Positions 9,181-18,710 are shown, counted from the first letter of the stretch. The stretch is 64,000 bases of DNA from Mucilaginibacter sp. SJ (GCF_028993635.1 NZ_CP118631.1:3658001-3722000); one strand, 5' to 3'. Notes: generated by a model not told the origin, from the sequence alone. Numbers and translations are program-made.

Positions 9181-9213
9181 ACAAAGCGCAAAGAAAAATC
9201 CTTTGCGCTTTGT
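9181..9213. promoter_or_regulatory. Long perfect hairpin between susD and the PLC-like gene
   Basis: A 13-bp perfect stem (ACAAAGCGCAAAG / CTTTGCGCTTTGT) has a 7-nt loop. Read on the genes' strand it has a T run before, not after, the stem, so it is a poor intrinsic terminator in that direction. It may act as an mRNA-stabilising or processing hairpin that sets the SusCD:hydrolase ratio, or as a partial attenuator. Confidence 0.6.
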
Positions 9214-9227
9214 AAAAAATGGTTTTA

Positions 9228-10844
9228 TTAATAACCCGGGTTTTGTTTCAGGTTAGGGTTTGTTTTTAATTCGGTTGATGGAATTGGGTATAACCTGCGG
9301 GTTGGATCGGTGTTCATTTTCAGGTCGTCCGTTTTGCCGCCCATAACCGGTAGCGGATATTCTTTCTCAAACAAACCATAACGGATCAGGTCATTACGGC
9401 GCCATGCTTCCCATGAAAGCTCGCGTGCCCGCTCATCCAATAAGGCATCCAAATCAATTGATGTGGCAAGCTCCGCGTGGGCACGGGTACGCAGTTTGTT
9501 TACTAATGTAAGTGGCGATTGGAAGTCGCCGTTTACTGTTGTTGGAGTAGCGCCGCGTAAAATAGCTTCAGCTTTCATCAGGTAAATATCCGCCAAACGG
9601 AATACCGGTACGTCATTGCTGTTTAAACGGGTAGCCTGGATAATGTTAACATCGGGATAGTATTTAATTGAACGTACACCTTCCGATTGCGAAGTTGTCA
9701 CATCATTACCCAAATCCATTGGCTTTAAACCGGTAAGTGTTAGTGTTGGAATAATGTTAATTTGCTTGGTAGCATTTGGGGCCGGGTAATAAACCGGTTG
9801 GTTGGTGAAGCCGCCATTGCCATCAGGATAATATTGCGGACCAGCCAGCCAGGTTTTGGTACGGTCATCGCCGGGAATGTTAAAGCGGTTATAGAACTCG
9901 GGCGTGGTGCTCATGGCGATACTTAAGCCAACGTTAAATCCGTATGCTTGTACCAGGTAATAAAAGAAGCCAAAACGGGTAAACTGGTTGCCGGGTATTT
10001 GCTGGTCATAAGGTACCGCAAATATGGTTTCGTTAACCCCGGGACCATTGGTTGGCAAAAATATATCCCTGTATTTAGCATCAAGGAAATAGTTGGTATT
10101 GTTTTGAACACTATCGCACATCGCTACTGTTTCCTGGTAGCGGTTTGAGTTAATATATACACCTGAGTTCAGGTACATTTTTGCAAGCAGGGCAAACACC
10201 ATGCCTTTTGTCGGGCGGCCGTACTGGCCTACGTTTGTTGCTGCATTGCTGGTTTTGGCCGGCAATAAAGGCAAAACGCTTTTAAGCTCGCTTTCAATAA
10301 ACTCATACACTTTAGCACGCGGCTGATTGGCCGGTTGTGTAGTTACCGGGAAATCAGTAATGATAGGTACGTTTCCATACAGATCCATCATGAAATAAAG
10401 GTATAGCGCGCGCATGGCTTTAACTTCGGCAACAGACGATGCTTTTTTTGCCGCCGTTGATGATGAGGCATTGATTACGCTGATAATACGGTTACAGGTA
10501 TTGATACCGCCAAAGCCCCATTGCCAAACGCTGATAACGTTAGGGTGATCAAAAGTCCAGGTATGGTAGTGTAACTGACGATACTGGCCGCCATCGTCAA
10601 AGTTGCCATCGCGAGCGGGCAGGATAGCCTCATCGGTAGACAGGTCCTGCATGCGCCAGTATGGTACAGCATAACTTGACGACAGGTTTGAATAAATGGT
10701 ACCCAGTAATGCAGTATAATCGGCATCGGTAACCGGGAAGTTTGATTTTACGTATTGTGATTCAACAGGTACATCTAATTTTGTACATGAATATGTGCTC
10801 ATGATCACAGCAATAGCAGCACATATAAAAAATATCTTTTTCAT
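9228..10844 (-). CDS. SusD/RagB-family nutrient-binding outer-membrane lipoprotein
   Basis: A 538-residue lipoprotein with a signal peptide and a Cys at position 20 (VIMSTYSC, a non-canonical lipobox). Family features are WRMQDLSTDEAILPARDG, the TPR-like helical core with EVKAMRALYLYFMMDLYGNVPI, and the C-terminal FRLADIYLMKAEAILRG and DERARELSWEAWRRNDLIRYG segments. SusD proteins form the lid on the SusC barrel and bind ligand. It follows susC by 21 bp and precedes the PLC-like hydrolase. No glycosidase is nearby, so the ligand may not be a simple polysaccharide. Confidence 0.95.
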   Translation of the reverse strand: MKKIFFICAAIAVIMSTYSCTKLDVPVESQYVKSNFPVTDADYTALLGTIYSNLSSSYAVPYWRMQDLSTDEAILPARDGNFDDGGQYRQLHYHTWTFDHPNVISVWQWGFGGINTCNRIISVINASSSTAAKKASSVAEVKAMRALYLYFMMDLYGNVPIITDFPVTTQPANQPRAKVYEFIESELKSVLPLLPAKTSNAATNVGQYGRPTKGMVFALLAKMYLNSGVYINSNRYQETVAMCDSVQNNTNYFLDAKYRDIFLPTNGPGVNETIFAVPYDQQIPGNQFTRFGFFYYLVQAYGFNVGLSIAMSTTPEFYNRFNIPGDDRTKTWLAGPQYYPDGNGGFTNQPVYYPAPNATKQINIIPTLTLTGLKPMDLGNDVTTSQSEGVRSIKYYPDVNIIQATRLNSNDVPVFRLADIYLMKAEAILRGATPTTVNGDFQSPLTLVNKLRTRAHAELATSIDLDALLDERARELSWEAWRRNDLIRYGLFEKEYPLPVMGGKTDDLKMNTDPTRRLYPIPSTELKTNPNLKQNPGY

Positions 10845-10865
10845 CTTTTGTCTTTCTGAGGTTTT

Positions 10866-13859
10866 TTAGAATGATGCGGTTATACCTAAGCTGAACGTGC
10901 GTGTTTTAGGATAGAAGTCGCGGTTATCGATACCTGGGGTTAAGCCACCGATATTAACTTCGGGATCAACACCGCGGTATTTGGTGATGATAAAAATGTT
11001 GTTGCCCGATGCATAAAAACGCAGGCTTTTTATTGCCTGGATGTGTGGCTTAATGGTATAACCTAAAGTAGCGTTATCCAAACGCAGGTACGAGCCGCTT
11101 TCCAGGAAACGATCAGAGATCAGGTAGGCATTGATATCCTTAAATGATTCGCCTAAAGTAAACCTTGGGATGTTCTGCAGTTTTGAATCGGCCGGGTTGT
11201 TTAGTGCTGCCAAAGTTGCGTTCAGTATTTTGTTGCCATAAACACCACGTACCAGGAAGTTTAAGTCGAAGCCTTTATAGAAGAAACTGTTGCTCCAGCC
11301 ATAAACCAATTTCGGCTGCGCATCATATTTAATAAACTGATCGGTAGTAAGCGGTTGAGTAGCCGTTGTTGATCCATCGGCTTTTTGATAGGTACTTACG
11401 CCGTTGGCGTTTTTACCTAAATAATGCCACAGGTCAAACGTACCGATAGCATAACCGGGCTGTATGATCTGACTATAATTGCCCGACTGGCCTTTACCGC
11501 CCAACTGGGCAGTTTGAATAAAGTTAAGACCGAACTGGCTGTTTGATAAGCTTTGTACAACGTTTTTGTTATGTGAAACGTTGAATGAAGTACGCCATGT
11601 AAAGGCCTGTGATTTTACAGGTACCGCGTTTATAACAACCTCGATACCGCTGTTTTTTATTTTACCTACGTTAGCAGTGTAAAACGGATAAAAATACAGT
11701 GTGGTTGATACCGGGTAAGTATAAATCAGGTCGGATGTTTTCTTGATATAGTAATCCACCGAACCGGTTAAACGATTGTTAAAAAAGCCAAAATCCAGAC
11801 CGATGTTGGTGGTAGCAGTACTTTCCCATTTCAGGTCCGGGTTATCGTTACGTACCGGGCCAATAGGGTTAACAATATTCCCATTGCTCAGGAATTTACC
11901 GCCACCGGGAGGCACACCATAAATTAACCTCGCAGTAAAGGCATCAAAACCTAAGCTGTTACCAGATACACCATAACCAGCTCTTAACTTTAGGTCGCTG
12001 ATAACGGGAACTGATTTCATGAACTCTTCGTTGATGATCTTCCATCCTCCGGAAATAGCCGGGAAATAACCATGGCGCTGGTTAACACCAAATGCCGATG
12101 AACCGTCTTCCCTTAGAGAAGCCTGGAATAGGTATTTATTTGAAAACTCATACTGGCCACGTGCGTAAAATGAAACGAATCTTAACGTGGAAATATAGTT
12201 AGGATTGAACACAATTTGTGAGAGCTGGGTAGGGTTTGACAGCGCCAGGTAATTATAAGTTAAAGCGTCATTCGAAAAGCCCTGTGTTTGTACGCCAAAC
12301 CCATCATTGTTACGGTCTTGCTGATAAGAATAACCACCTAATAATTTCAGCGAGTGTTTCCCAAAAACACGATCATAGTTAAAATAAGCTTCAACCACGT
12401 TGCTGGTGTTGGTATAAGCACTACGTACTGCAACACCACCAGCGTTAACATATATGCCCGACTGACTGGTAGAGTAGGTGTTAACATTGTTCTGCTCCTT
12501 TTGAGTTGACCCGGATACGGTAAATTTCAAACCGTTCAGGATGTCAACAGAGGCAAAACCATTAATCAGTGTTTTGTTGTTCTCTGTTCTGGTAAAGTTG
12601 TTATTTATTAATGATAACGGGTTTAAAGGACCGCTGCCTGTACGGGTATAGTTTTCTTTATAGGTACCATCCGGGTTAAAAGGACTAACCGTTGGCAGGT
12701 AGAATAAAATACCCGATAACACCTGGCTTTGGAAGATATCGTTGTTTTTGGTAGCGCTGTTGGTAAGCGTGATACCCAATTTTAAACGATCATTAAAAAA
12801 ACGTTGGTTAATGTAACCTTTATAAATGGTACGCTCCAGGCTGGTGTTTCTCAATATACCATTGTTTTTCATGTAGTTTACACTTGCACCATACTCCGAG
12901 TTGGTGCCGGCTCCGCCGTATGAAAGATTATGGTTTTGTGAATAACCGGTCCTTTCGGCCAGTTTTTGCCAATTGGTATTTGAACCATCATCATCAGCAG
13001 TGCTTAATTTAGGCACGCCATTATCGGTTAAATATTTACGCAGCTCGTCGCCGGTAAGTACATCAATGTTTTTTGACACGTTCTCAACGGCGCCATAAGC
13101 ACTGTAAGTTAACCTTGTTTGACCGGCTTTGGCCCTGCGGGTAGTAACAATGATTACACCGTTGGCAGCACGTGAACCGTAAATAGCAGTCGACGATGCA
13201 TCTTTCAACACATCGATACTCTCGATATCGGCAGGGGCCAAAAGATCTATAGATGCACCCGGGACACCGTCAATTACATAAAAAGGCTGCTGTGCAGCAC
13301 CTTCACGCAAAGTTGAGGGCCCCCTTAAAATAGTGGCCGGCTGTTTGTTAGGGTCGCCGCTTTTGGTAATATTTAAACCGGCTACCTTACCCTGCAATAG
13401 TTCGGCAGGAGTGGTTAATACACCAGCATTAAAATCTTCGGCTTTAACCGAAGTGATAGCGCCTGTTACATCCTTGCGGCTTGCGGTACCATAACCGATA
13501 ACTACAACATCTTTAAGTTGTTTGGTATCGGTAACCATAGTAACATTCACCGTGTTCTTTTCGCCAACAGTAACTTCCTTTGGTACCGAACCTAAAAAGG
13601 TAAATTTAAGTACATCGCCGGCACCGCTTGTTTTTACGGTATAGGCACCGTTAGCATTGGTTGAGGTTGATCTTCCCGAACTTTTTACGGTTACCACTAC
13701 GCCGGGTAAAGGAAGATTACTTTCATCGGTAACGGTACCTTTTATGGTGCCGTCCTGCGCAAAAACCACTGACGAGGCTATAAACATCAGCAGGAAAAGA
13801 CAAATCGTTTTACTTTTTTCAAAAAAGAGCCTTAAAATAAATCTGTAGTTTTTTTTCAT
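10866..13859 (-). CDS. SusC/RagA-family TonB-linked outer-membrane transporter
   Basis: A 997-residue receptor. I chose the ATG at 13859 because it gives MKKNYRFILRLFFEKSKTIC followed by a hydrophobic signal segment ending VVFAQDG; the longer frame from 13931 adds an unlikely leader. Domains are CarboxypepD_reg (~45-125, GTIKGTVTDESNLPLPGVVV), TonB plug with the SusC signature (VVIGYGTASRKDVTGAI; DASSTAIYGSRAANGVIIVTT) and a 22-strand barrel ending in F (TRTFSLGITASF). There is no STN domain, so it is not of the type that signals through a FecR anti-sigma factor. It forms a transport pair with the SusD gene 21 bp downstream. Confidence 0.95.
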   Translation of the reverse strand: MKKNYRFILRLFFEKSKTICLFLLMFIASSVVFAQDGTIKGTVTDESNLPLPGVVVTVKSSGRSTSTNANGAYTVKTSGAGDVLKFTFLGSVPKEVTVGEKNTVNVTMVTDTKQLKDVVVIGYGTASRKDVTGAITSVKAEDFNAGVLTTPAELLQGKVAGLNITKSGDPNKQPATILRGPSTLREGAAQQPFYVIDGVPGASIDLLAPADIESIDVLKDASSTAIYGSRAANGVIIVTTRRAKAGQTRLTYSAYGAVENVSKNIDVLTGDELRKYLTDNGVPKLSTADDDGSNTNWQKLAERTGYSQNHNLSYGGAGTNSEYGASVNYMKNNGILRNTSLERTIYKGYINQRFFNDRLKLGITLTNSATKNNDIFQSQVLSGILFYLPTVSPFNPDGTYKENYTRTGSGPLNPLSLINNNFTRTENNKTLINGFASVDILNGLKFTVSGSTQKEQNNVNTYSTSQSGIYVNAGGVAVRSAYTNTSNVVEAYFNYDRVFGKHSLKLLGGYSYQQDRNNDGFGVQTQGFSNDALTYNYLALSNPTQLSQIVFNPNYISTLRFVSFYARGQYEFSNKYLFQASLREDGSSAFGVNQRHGYFPAISGGWKIINEEFMKSVPVISDLKLRAGYGVSGNSLGFDAFTARLIYGVPPGGGKFLSNGNIVNPIGPVRNDNPDLKWESTATTNIGLDFGFFNNRLTGSVDYYIKKTSDLIYTYPVSTTLYFYPFYTANVGKIKNSGIEVVINAVPVKSQAFTWRTSFNVSHNKNVVQSLSNSQFGLNFIQTAQLGGKGQSGNYSQIIQPGYAIGTFDLWHYLGKNANGVSTYQKADGSTTATQPLTTDQFIKYDAQPKLVYGWSNSFFYKGFDLNFLVRGVYGNKILNATLAALNNPADSKLQNIPRFTLGESFKDINAYLISDRFLESGSYLRLDNATLGYTIKPHIQAIKSLRFYASGNNIFIITKYRGVDPEVNIGGLTPGIDNRDFYPKTRTFSLGITASF

Positions 13860-14191
13860 AGTTTTAATTAATGACAAACCCTGTTTTAATAGTTGCCCCG
13901 AGTTGAGATAGGAGGGCGATAATTGGTGCAAAGCAACGGTTGTTTTATTATCAGGAAATAAATATAGGGTTAACTTATCTATTAATTAAAATCAATATTG
14001 TTTTTCTTATTTGTGCTGCTTTTGGCTGGTTTTCAGCTTTTTGCTATCGATAAACAAGCAGACTTTGTTAACCGGGGATTAACAGGATTTAAACTTTGGC
14101 GTTTTGTAAAAAGGGTGTTATGAAGCAATCCCTAAAAATTTGACCTTTTTTCAATCGATGGAAAACATCTGTTTAGAAGCTGCAACGCAAT
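13860..14191. other. Gene-free stretch upstream of susC
   Basis: These 332 bp are AT-rich and must contain the susC promoter. I found no exact TAnnTTTG element on the leftward strand, no clear inverted repeat and no ORF worth calling. The segment 13960-14030 is very rich in A and T. Confidence 0.5.
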
Positions 14192-14830
14192 TTACCGGTA
14201 GGCCAGCGATATCATCGCATAATGTTCATTTGCCTGAACGGTGAACATGAATTTGTCATTTTCGAAGATCTTTTTACCTGCTTTCGATGTATCCCCGGGT
14301 TTATCATCTATTATTTTATCAAAATCATGGTTTTCAAGATATTCGGAAAACGAGAAATTATACGCAACTGGCCCCATTAAGCGAAGTTCATTCATCCTGA
14401 TAGCGATAGCCATATTCCTTTGTTTGTTTACCCATCTGTTTTTCTCCGGATTATACGACCAGCCAGGGTTGACCTTATTAAGTTCGGCAGTGTAGGTGAC
14501 AGGTTCGGCATCTATTAACCGCATCATATCGGCGGCGGTTATCTCTCTTTCTGTGGTTTTTAGTTTATTGGTGCTTTGGAAGTGAAAAACAAGTAGTAAT
14601 GCAAGGGCCGCAATAATTATAAAACCAACCCACAGGTAATACCGCCGTTTATTGGAATAGGCATTCAGCGCATATTCATATAAAGACAACTCCTTTTTAA
14701 TTGCAGCAAGTGCCTGCCTTGCTTCGGCCCGGGCAACACCTTCGGCCATCAGTAAAGCCTCAATTTGATAATCGGTATTGCCATCGGCTATCATCCATTT
14801 TATTTGATCAGTAATCTGTTGCTTATCCAT
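14192..14830 (-). CDS. Single-pass membrane protein, unknown function
   Basis: A 212-residue protein from the ATG at 14830; the longer frame to 15067 has no plausible N-terminus and would overlap the MFS gene. Residues ~1-50 are helical (MDKQQITDQIKWMIADGNTD, ALLMAEGVARAEARQALAAI) and predicted cytosolic. One membrane segment (LWVGFIIIAALALLLVF, ~67-84) leads to an extracytoplasmic domain with a YNPEKNRWVNKQRNMAIAIRMNELR core. I do not recognise a family. It is divergent from the MFS transporter. Confidence 0.6.
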   Translation of the reverse strand: MDKQQITDQIKWMIADGNTDYQIEALLMAEGVARAEARQALAAIKKELSLYEYALNAYSNKRRYYLWVGFIIIAALALLLVFHFQSTNKLKTTEREITAADMMRLIDAEPVTYTAELNKVNPGWSYNPEKNRWVNKQRNMAIAIRMNELRLMGPVAYNFSFSEYLENHDFDKIIDDKPGDTSKAGKKIFENDKFMFTVQANEHYAMISLAYR

Positions 14831-15015
14831 TGGTAATGGTGATGAGACCAGGTTTAGTTTAAAACTGAAGATACATATTTTTACAAAGGCAACACAGCAG
14901 GAGATAAAAATGCAGATAACGTTTCTTGAATGGATTTCGCCCGGCAAAAAAGCACTCATTTTTTTAAAGCACAGTTTATAATTATTATTGCACCGCTTTA
15001 GCTCTTCAAAACCAA

Positions 15016-16188
15016 ATGAAACGCATTCTTCCGGTAATTGTACTCTCGCAGTTTTTTTGTACTTCATTGTGGTTTGCGGGTAACGCCGTTATGGGCGATA
15101 TTGCTAAACAGCTGCGGCTTGAACCATCGTACCTCGCCTACTTAACAAGCGCTGTTCAACTGGGCTTTATCACAGGCACCCTTGTTTTTGCCATCCTTGG
15201 TATTGCCGACAGGGTTTCGCCGGTGCGGGTGTTTTTTACCTGCGCGCTTGTTGCCGCAGTTGTCAACGCCCTGGCATGTTTACCAGGAACGAATGCCGGG
15301 ATGATATTAGTGCTAAGGTATGCTACAGGTTTTTTCCTGGCAGGGATCTACCCGGTGGGCATGAAGATAGCCTCAGACCATTATCCGCAGGGATTGGGAA
15401 AAGCTCTCGGTTTTTTGGTTGGGGCATTGGTTTTAGGCACAGCGTTGCCGCACCTGCTTAAAAACCTGATGGCCACGTTGCCATGGCGCTACGTTATCTT
15501 GTCGACATCGATATTAGCCGCTTTGGGCGGATGTACGATGGTATTATTGGTGCCTGACGGCCGGGAAAGGAAGCCGGGAGTAGCGCTTAATCCGGCTGCG
15601 TTTTTACAAAGTTTTCGAAACAGGCAATTCAGGGCAGCAGCCTTTGGTTATTTTGGCCACATGTGGGAGCTTTATGCTTTTTGGGCTTTTGTCCCCATGA
15701 TGCTAACCGCCTACAATAATCGGTTTTCAAATGCAGTTTTGAATGTCCCCTTATTGTCTTTTCTCATTATTGGGATGGGCGCTTTGGCCTGTGCAGCCAG
15801 CGGTATCATATCAAAATATCTGGGAGTGAAAAAAGTAGCTACCATCGCGTTGGCAATTTCTTGCACCTGTTGCCTGGTATCGCCGCTATTTTTATTTACC
15901 GGCTCGACATGGATATTGATTTCATTTTTATTGATATGGGCTATTGCAGTCATTGCCGATTCGCCGTTGTTTTCAACATTGGTTGCGCAAAATGCCGAGC
16001 AGCAATTAAGAGGTACCGCGCTAACCATTGTTAATTGCATAGGCTTTGCCATTACTATTATAAGTATTCAACTGATCGCGGCTTTACGAACGGCCGAAAA
16101 CGCGCGATATATTTATATGCTAATGGCCATAGGGCCGGTTTGGGGATTAATGGCATTGATAAACGGGCGGAACACCAACAAGGGATAG
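15016..16188 (+). CDS. Major facilitator superfamily transporter
   Basis: A 390-residue polytopic protein with about 12 hydrophobic segments. MFS traits are the N-terminal LWFAGNAVMGDIAKQL, a loop 2-3 region (GIADRVSPVRVFF) and a second-half repeat. The pattern resembles CynX/NimT- or sugar-phosphate-type exporters, but substrate cannot be assigned. It is monocistronic and followed within 4 bp by a strong hairpin terminator. Confidence 0.85.
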   Translation: MKRILPVIVLSQFFCTSLWFAGNAVMGDIAKQLRLEPSYLAYLTSAVQLGFITGTLVFAILGIADRVSPVRVFFTCALVAAVVNALACLPGTNAGMILVLRYATGFFLAGIYPVGMKIASDHYPQGLGKALGFLVGALVLGTALPHLLKNLMATLPWRYVILSTSILAALGGCTMVLLVPDGRERKPGVALNPAAFLQSFRNRQFRAAAFGYFGHMWELYAFWAFVPMMLTAYNNRFSNAVLNVPLLSFLIIGMGALACAASGIISKYLGVKKVATIALAISCTCCLVSPLFLFTGSTWILISFLLIWAIAVIADSPLFSTLVAQNAEQQLRGTALTIVNCIGFAITIISIQLIAALRTAENARYIYMLMAIGPVWGLMALINGRNTNKG

Positions 16189-16191
16189 AAA

Positions 16192-16232
16192 AAAGAAAAG
16201 CTCCGGATCATAAACCCGGAGCTTTTCTTTTT
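16192..16232. terminator. Bidirectional terminator between convergent genes
   Basis: The stem AAAGAAAAGCTCCGG pairs with CCGGAGCTTTTCTTT around a short loop, giving A-rich and T-rich flanks on both strands. It serves the MFS gene and the leftward DUF4097 gene. Confidence 0.9.
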
Positions 16233-16252
16233 ATTGCTTAATTATTAAATGC

Positions 16253-17293
16253 TTACCTAAATTTAATATTAACACTCCCTCCTGATGCCTCTGCTTTAAC
16301 CGGAATGCCGCCGCCATTGTATTTGCCGCTAACCCGTTCTTTTTCCCATTGCCCGTTAAATTTGGCAACCGATGATGGAGAAACACCTTCACCTCGCAGG
16401 TCGAGGTCATAGCCCTGGTTTTGCGGAAGTTCGATATCAACATTGCCGGCGCTTGATTCCAGTTTAAGATATTTGCCAACTTTTAGCATTTGGGCGTACA
16501 GACCGCCGCCGCTGGTTTGTGCGCTAATACTCCCTGCCATGCGTTTAAGATCAATGCTCCCGCCGGAAGTACTGGTGATAAGCTCGCCGCTGATGTTATT
16601 ACCGTTAACGCCGCCACCGCTGGTCTCGGCGTTAATGGTGCCCTTTAGGTTTTCTAAAGTTATACCACCGCCACTGGTTTCAAGCCTGATCCTGCCGTTA
16701 CAGTTTTTAGCCTCAATACCGCCGCCGCTGGTTTCAAGCGAAATATCATCGCCCGAATTGGAAACATGGATGCCGCCGCCTGAGGTGTTACCGCGGATGG
16801 TACCGTAAAGCCTGTCGATAGTTAAACCGCCGCCGCTGGTGCTAAATTTTTCGTTGCCTTTTAAGTTATCAAGACCAATACCGCCGCCGCTGGTTTCCAG
16901 GTCGGTTGCGCATTGCTGCGGTACATAAATACGAAACGAGATGCTCAATGAACTTCTCCAGTTAAAAAAGTTTTGACGCTTGCTTTTGGCGATGGCCCTA
17001 ACTTCATGCCCGCTAACCGATATATCGAGCGTATAATCTTTATCAAGGCGTTTTTTGATCTCTTCTTTTGAAAGCTCGCTGCCGTTGTTGCCTTTAATGT
17101 AAACTTCCACCCGCGGAGCTTGTCCGGCTTGCCCGCTAACTACAATACCACCGGCCGATGTACGTACCACGGCGCTGGTAATAGCATCGTTAGCTAATGA
17201 TTTGGTAAGATATAACGAACGGCTGTCGCCATCTTGCGCTGCCGCCACCGCGGTTTGCCCGGCGAGCAGAAGAAGTAAAATATAATTTTTCAT
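16253..17293 (-). CDS. DUF4097-family secreted beta-strand repeat protein
   Basis: A 346-residue exported protein (signal MKNYILLLLLAGQTAVAAAQ). The centre (about residues 130-290) is a run of near-identical strand repeats with the core ETSGGGI or TSGGGL every ~20 residues. This is typical of the DUF4097/adhesin-like right-handed beta-helix family, where Gly-Gly-Gly turns stack. Function is unknown; the family is often tied to envelope stress or adhesion. It is monocistronic. The repeats give the DNA a marked GCCGCCGCTGG-type periodicity on the plus strand. Confidence 0.85.
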   Translation of the reverse strand: MKNYILLLLLAGQTAVAAAQDGDSRSLYLTKSLANDAITSAVVRTSAGGIVVSGQAGQAPRVEVYIKGNNGSELSKEEIKKRLDKDYTLDISVSGHEVRAIAKSKRQNFFNWRSSLSISFRIYVPQQCATDLETSGGGIGLDNLKGNEKFSTSGGGLTIDRLYGTIRGNTSGGGIHVSNSGDDISLETSGGGIEAKNCNGRIRLETSGGGITLENLKGTINAETSGGGVNGNNISGELITSTSGGSIDLKRMAGSISAQTSGGGLYAQMLKVGKYLKLESSAGNVDIELPQNQGYDLDLRGEGVSPSSVAKFNGQWEKERVSGKYNGGGIPVKAEASGGSVNIKFR

Positions 17294-17455
17294 AAATGGG
17301 GTTTTAATCGTGATACAACTATGACCACACTTTACCCCTATACGTTACAGGTGTTTAAATTTTTATTATTTAAGCCGAAAGCTAAATGCGTAAAGCCAAA
17401 GGCCGAAAAATGGTTTCCAAGTATAGAGTGGCTTTAATTGGCCATACATAGTTAC

Positions 17456-17941
17456 TTACGGCCGCCATTTAAACGACATGCTGTCGATAGCCCGCATCGT
17501 ACATAAAATCCCGTTCAAATGATCATGCTCATGCTGCATCAGTTCAGATAGGGCATCCGTCATTACCCACTGCTGTTGCTGCCAGTTTTCGTCAAGGTAA
17601 TTTACGGTGATGGTTTTATGCCTTTTAACTTTTACCAGCAGGTTAGGAAAGCTCATGCAATCGTCCCAAAGTTCAAAAAGTTCATCGCTGGCATCCTGTA
17701 TTTCGGGGTTAATGAAAACTACAGGCTTGTCAATATTCATGTAAACGAGGCGTTTCATGATGCCCAGTTGCGGAGCTGCGATAGCCCGGCCAAAGTTGTA
17801 CTTCTGCCTGATCTCCTGCATTACATGGTGCATGTCTTCAACCCAACCGCTTACCAGCGACAATTCGTTTCGTAATACCGGCGGGCAAACCTGGTAAAGG
17901 CGCTCATCGCCAAGCAGCAAAATATCGTTCAATTTTTTCAT
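17456..17941 (-). CDS. Peptide deformylase-family protein, divergent
   Basis: A 161-residue protein with the three PDF motifs. Motif 1 is GRAIAAPQLG (51-60). Motif 2 is WDDCMSFP with metal ligand C95, where canonical PDF has EGCLS. Motif 3 is QHEHDHLNG with H137, E138 and H141 (canonical HExxH). All metal ligands and the catalytic Glu are present, so activity is plausible, but the Glu-Gly before the Cys is replaced by Asp-Asp. Canonical PDF deformylates N-terminal fMet of new proteins. This may be a secondary enzyme with a narrower substrate, with the housekeeping def elsewhere; it is not next to fmt. Confidence 0.8.
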   Translation of the reverse strand: MKKLNDILLLGDERLYQVCPPVLRNELSLVSGWVEDMHHVMQEIRQKYNFGRAIAAPQLGIMKRLVYMNIDKPVVFINPEIQDASDELFELWDDCMSFPNLLVKVKRHKTITVNYLDENWQQQQWVMTDALSELMQHEHDHLNGILCTMRAIDSMSFKWRP

Positions 17942-18098
17942 TCCATAGTAAAACGTAAATTTATTACTTCCGGAATCATGTTAATCCCTCATGAATTGCT
18001 TTAACTTTATATCAAGACCCAAATAAGCGGAAATGCGGGAAAGCCAAACATTGACTTTCTTATCCAAATAAAGTTTTTTTGTAGTTAATTTAGATCCC

Positions 18099-18671
18099 AT
18101 GCAGCCAAAAGAAATTTTAAAAGAGCACGTAGGCAAAACCGCCTCGCTGAGTGATGAGCAGTTCGATTATTTCTTTTCGCATTTTACCTACAGAACATTT
18201 AAAAAAGGGCAAACTATAATCGGGGAAGGTGATAAAGTAGACAGTGAGTATTTTGTACTTTCGGGCTATCTGAAGTCGTTTTTTATTAACGACGATATGA
18301 AAATGTTTATCCTGCAGTTTGCCATGCCTACCTGGTGGGCTTCAGATTATAACGCGCTTTACAGCGGTGAACGTGCTACAATTAGCCTGGATTGTATTAC
18401 AGATGCCGAAGTACTTTGCCTCGCCGGCCAGGACCGCGAAAAACTTTGTAATGAAATTCACGCAAGCGAGCACTTTTTTCGCTGGCGTACCAATAGGGGC
18501 TATGTAGCTGCTCAAAAAAGGCTGCTATCATTTATGAATAACAACGCCAGGCATCGTTATGAAGAGCTCCTGGCGCAGTACCCTACTTTATACAATGTGG
18601 TTCCTAAACAATTAATAGCCTCATATTTAGGCGTTTCAAGGGAAACACTGAGCCGTTTATACCATTCTTAA
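18099..18671 (+). CDS. Crp/Fnr family transcriptional regulator
   Basis: A 190-residue protein with a cNMP-binding beta-roll (~20-120; FKKGQTIIGEGDKVDSEYFVLSGYLK) and a C-terminal HTH (VPKQLIASYLGVSRETLSRLYHS). It has no N-terminal Cys cluster, unlike the regulator at 4436. The HTH ends almost at the C-terminus, typical of short Bacteroidota Crp-like proteins. Two CRP-consensus palindromes start 3 bp after its stop, in front of yceI, so it probably controls the downstream YceI-tautomerase-SDR genes. The signal is unknown. Confidence 0.88.
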   Translation: MQPKEILKEHVGKTASLSDEQFDYFFSHFTYRTFKKGQTIIGEGDKVDSEYFVLSGYLKSFFINDDMKMFILQFAMPTWWASDYNALYSGERATISLDCITDAEVLCLAGQDREKLCNEIHASEHFFRWRTNRGYVAAQKRLLSFMNNNARHRYEELLAQYPTLYNVVPKQLIASYLGVSRETLSRLYHS

Positions 18672-18673
18672 AA

Positions 18674-18689
18674 TGTGACGTACATCACA
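18674..18689. promoter_or_regulatory. CRP-consensus palindrome, distal site
   Basis: TGTGACGTACATCACA fits the TGTGAN6TCACA CRP consensus exactly, including the outer five bases of both arms. Its centre is 37 bp (about 3.5 helical turns) upstream of the second site and about 80 bp upstream of the predicted yceI transcript start. The regulator gene ends at 18671. Confidence 0.75.
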
Positions 18690-18710
18690 TAAATAAAGCG
18701 GTATTTCAAT

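Noticed and set aside
14831..15067. N-terminal extension of the leftward membrane protein up to 15067
   Set aside because: It gives an implausible Cys-rich leader and overlaps the start of the MFS gene; the ATG at 14830 begins a normal cytosolic helix.
16443..16808. Pro/Leu-rich frame on the plus strand inside the DUF4097 gene
   Set aside because: It is the antisense shadow of the GGG repeats on the other strand, which produce long open frames by composition.
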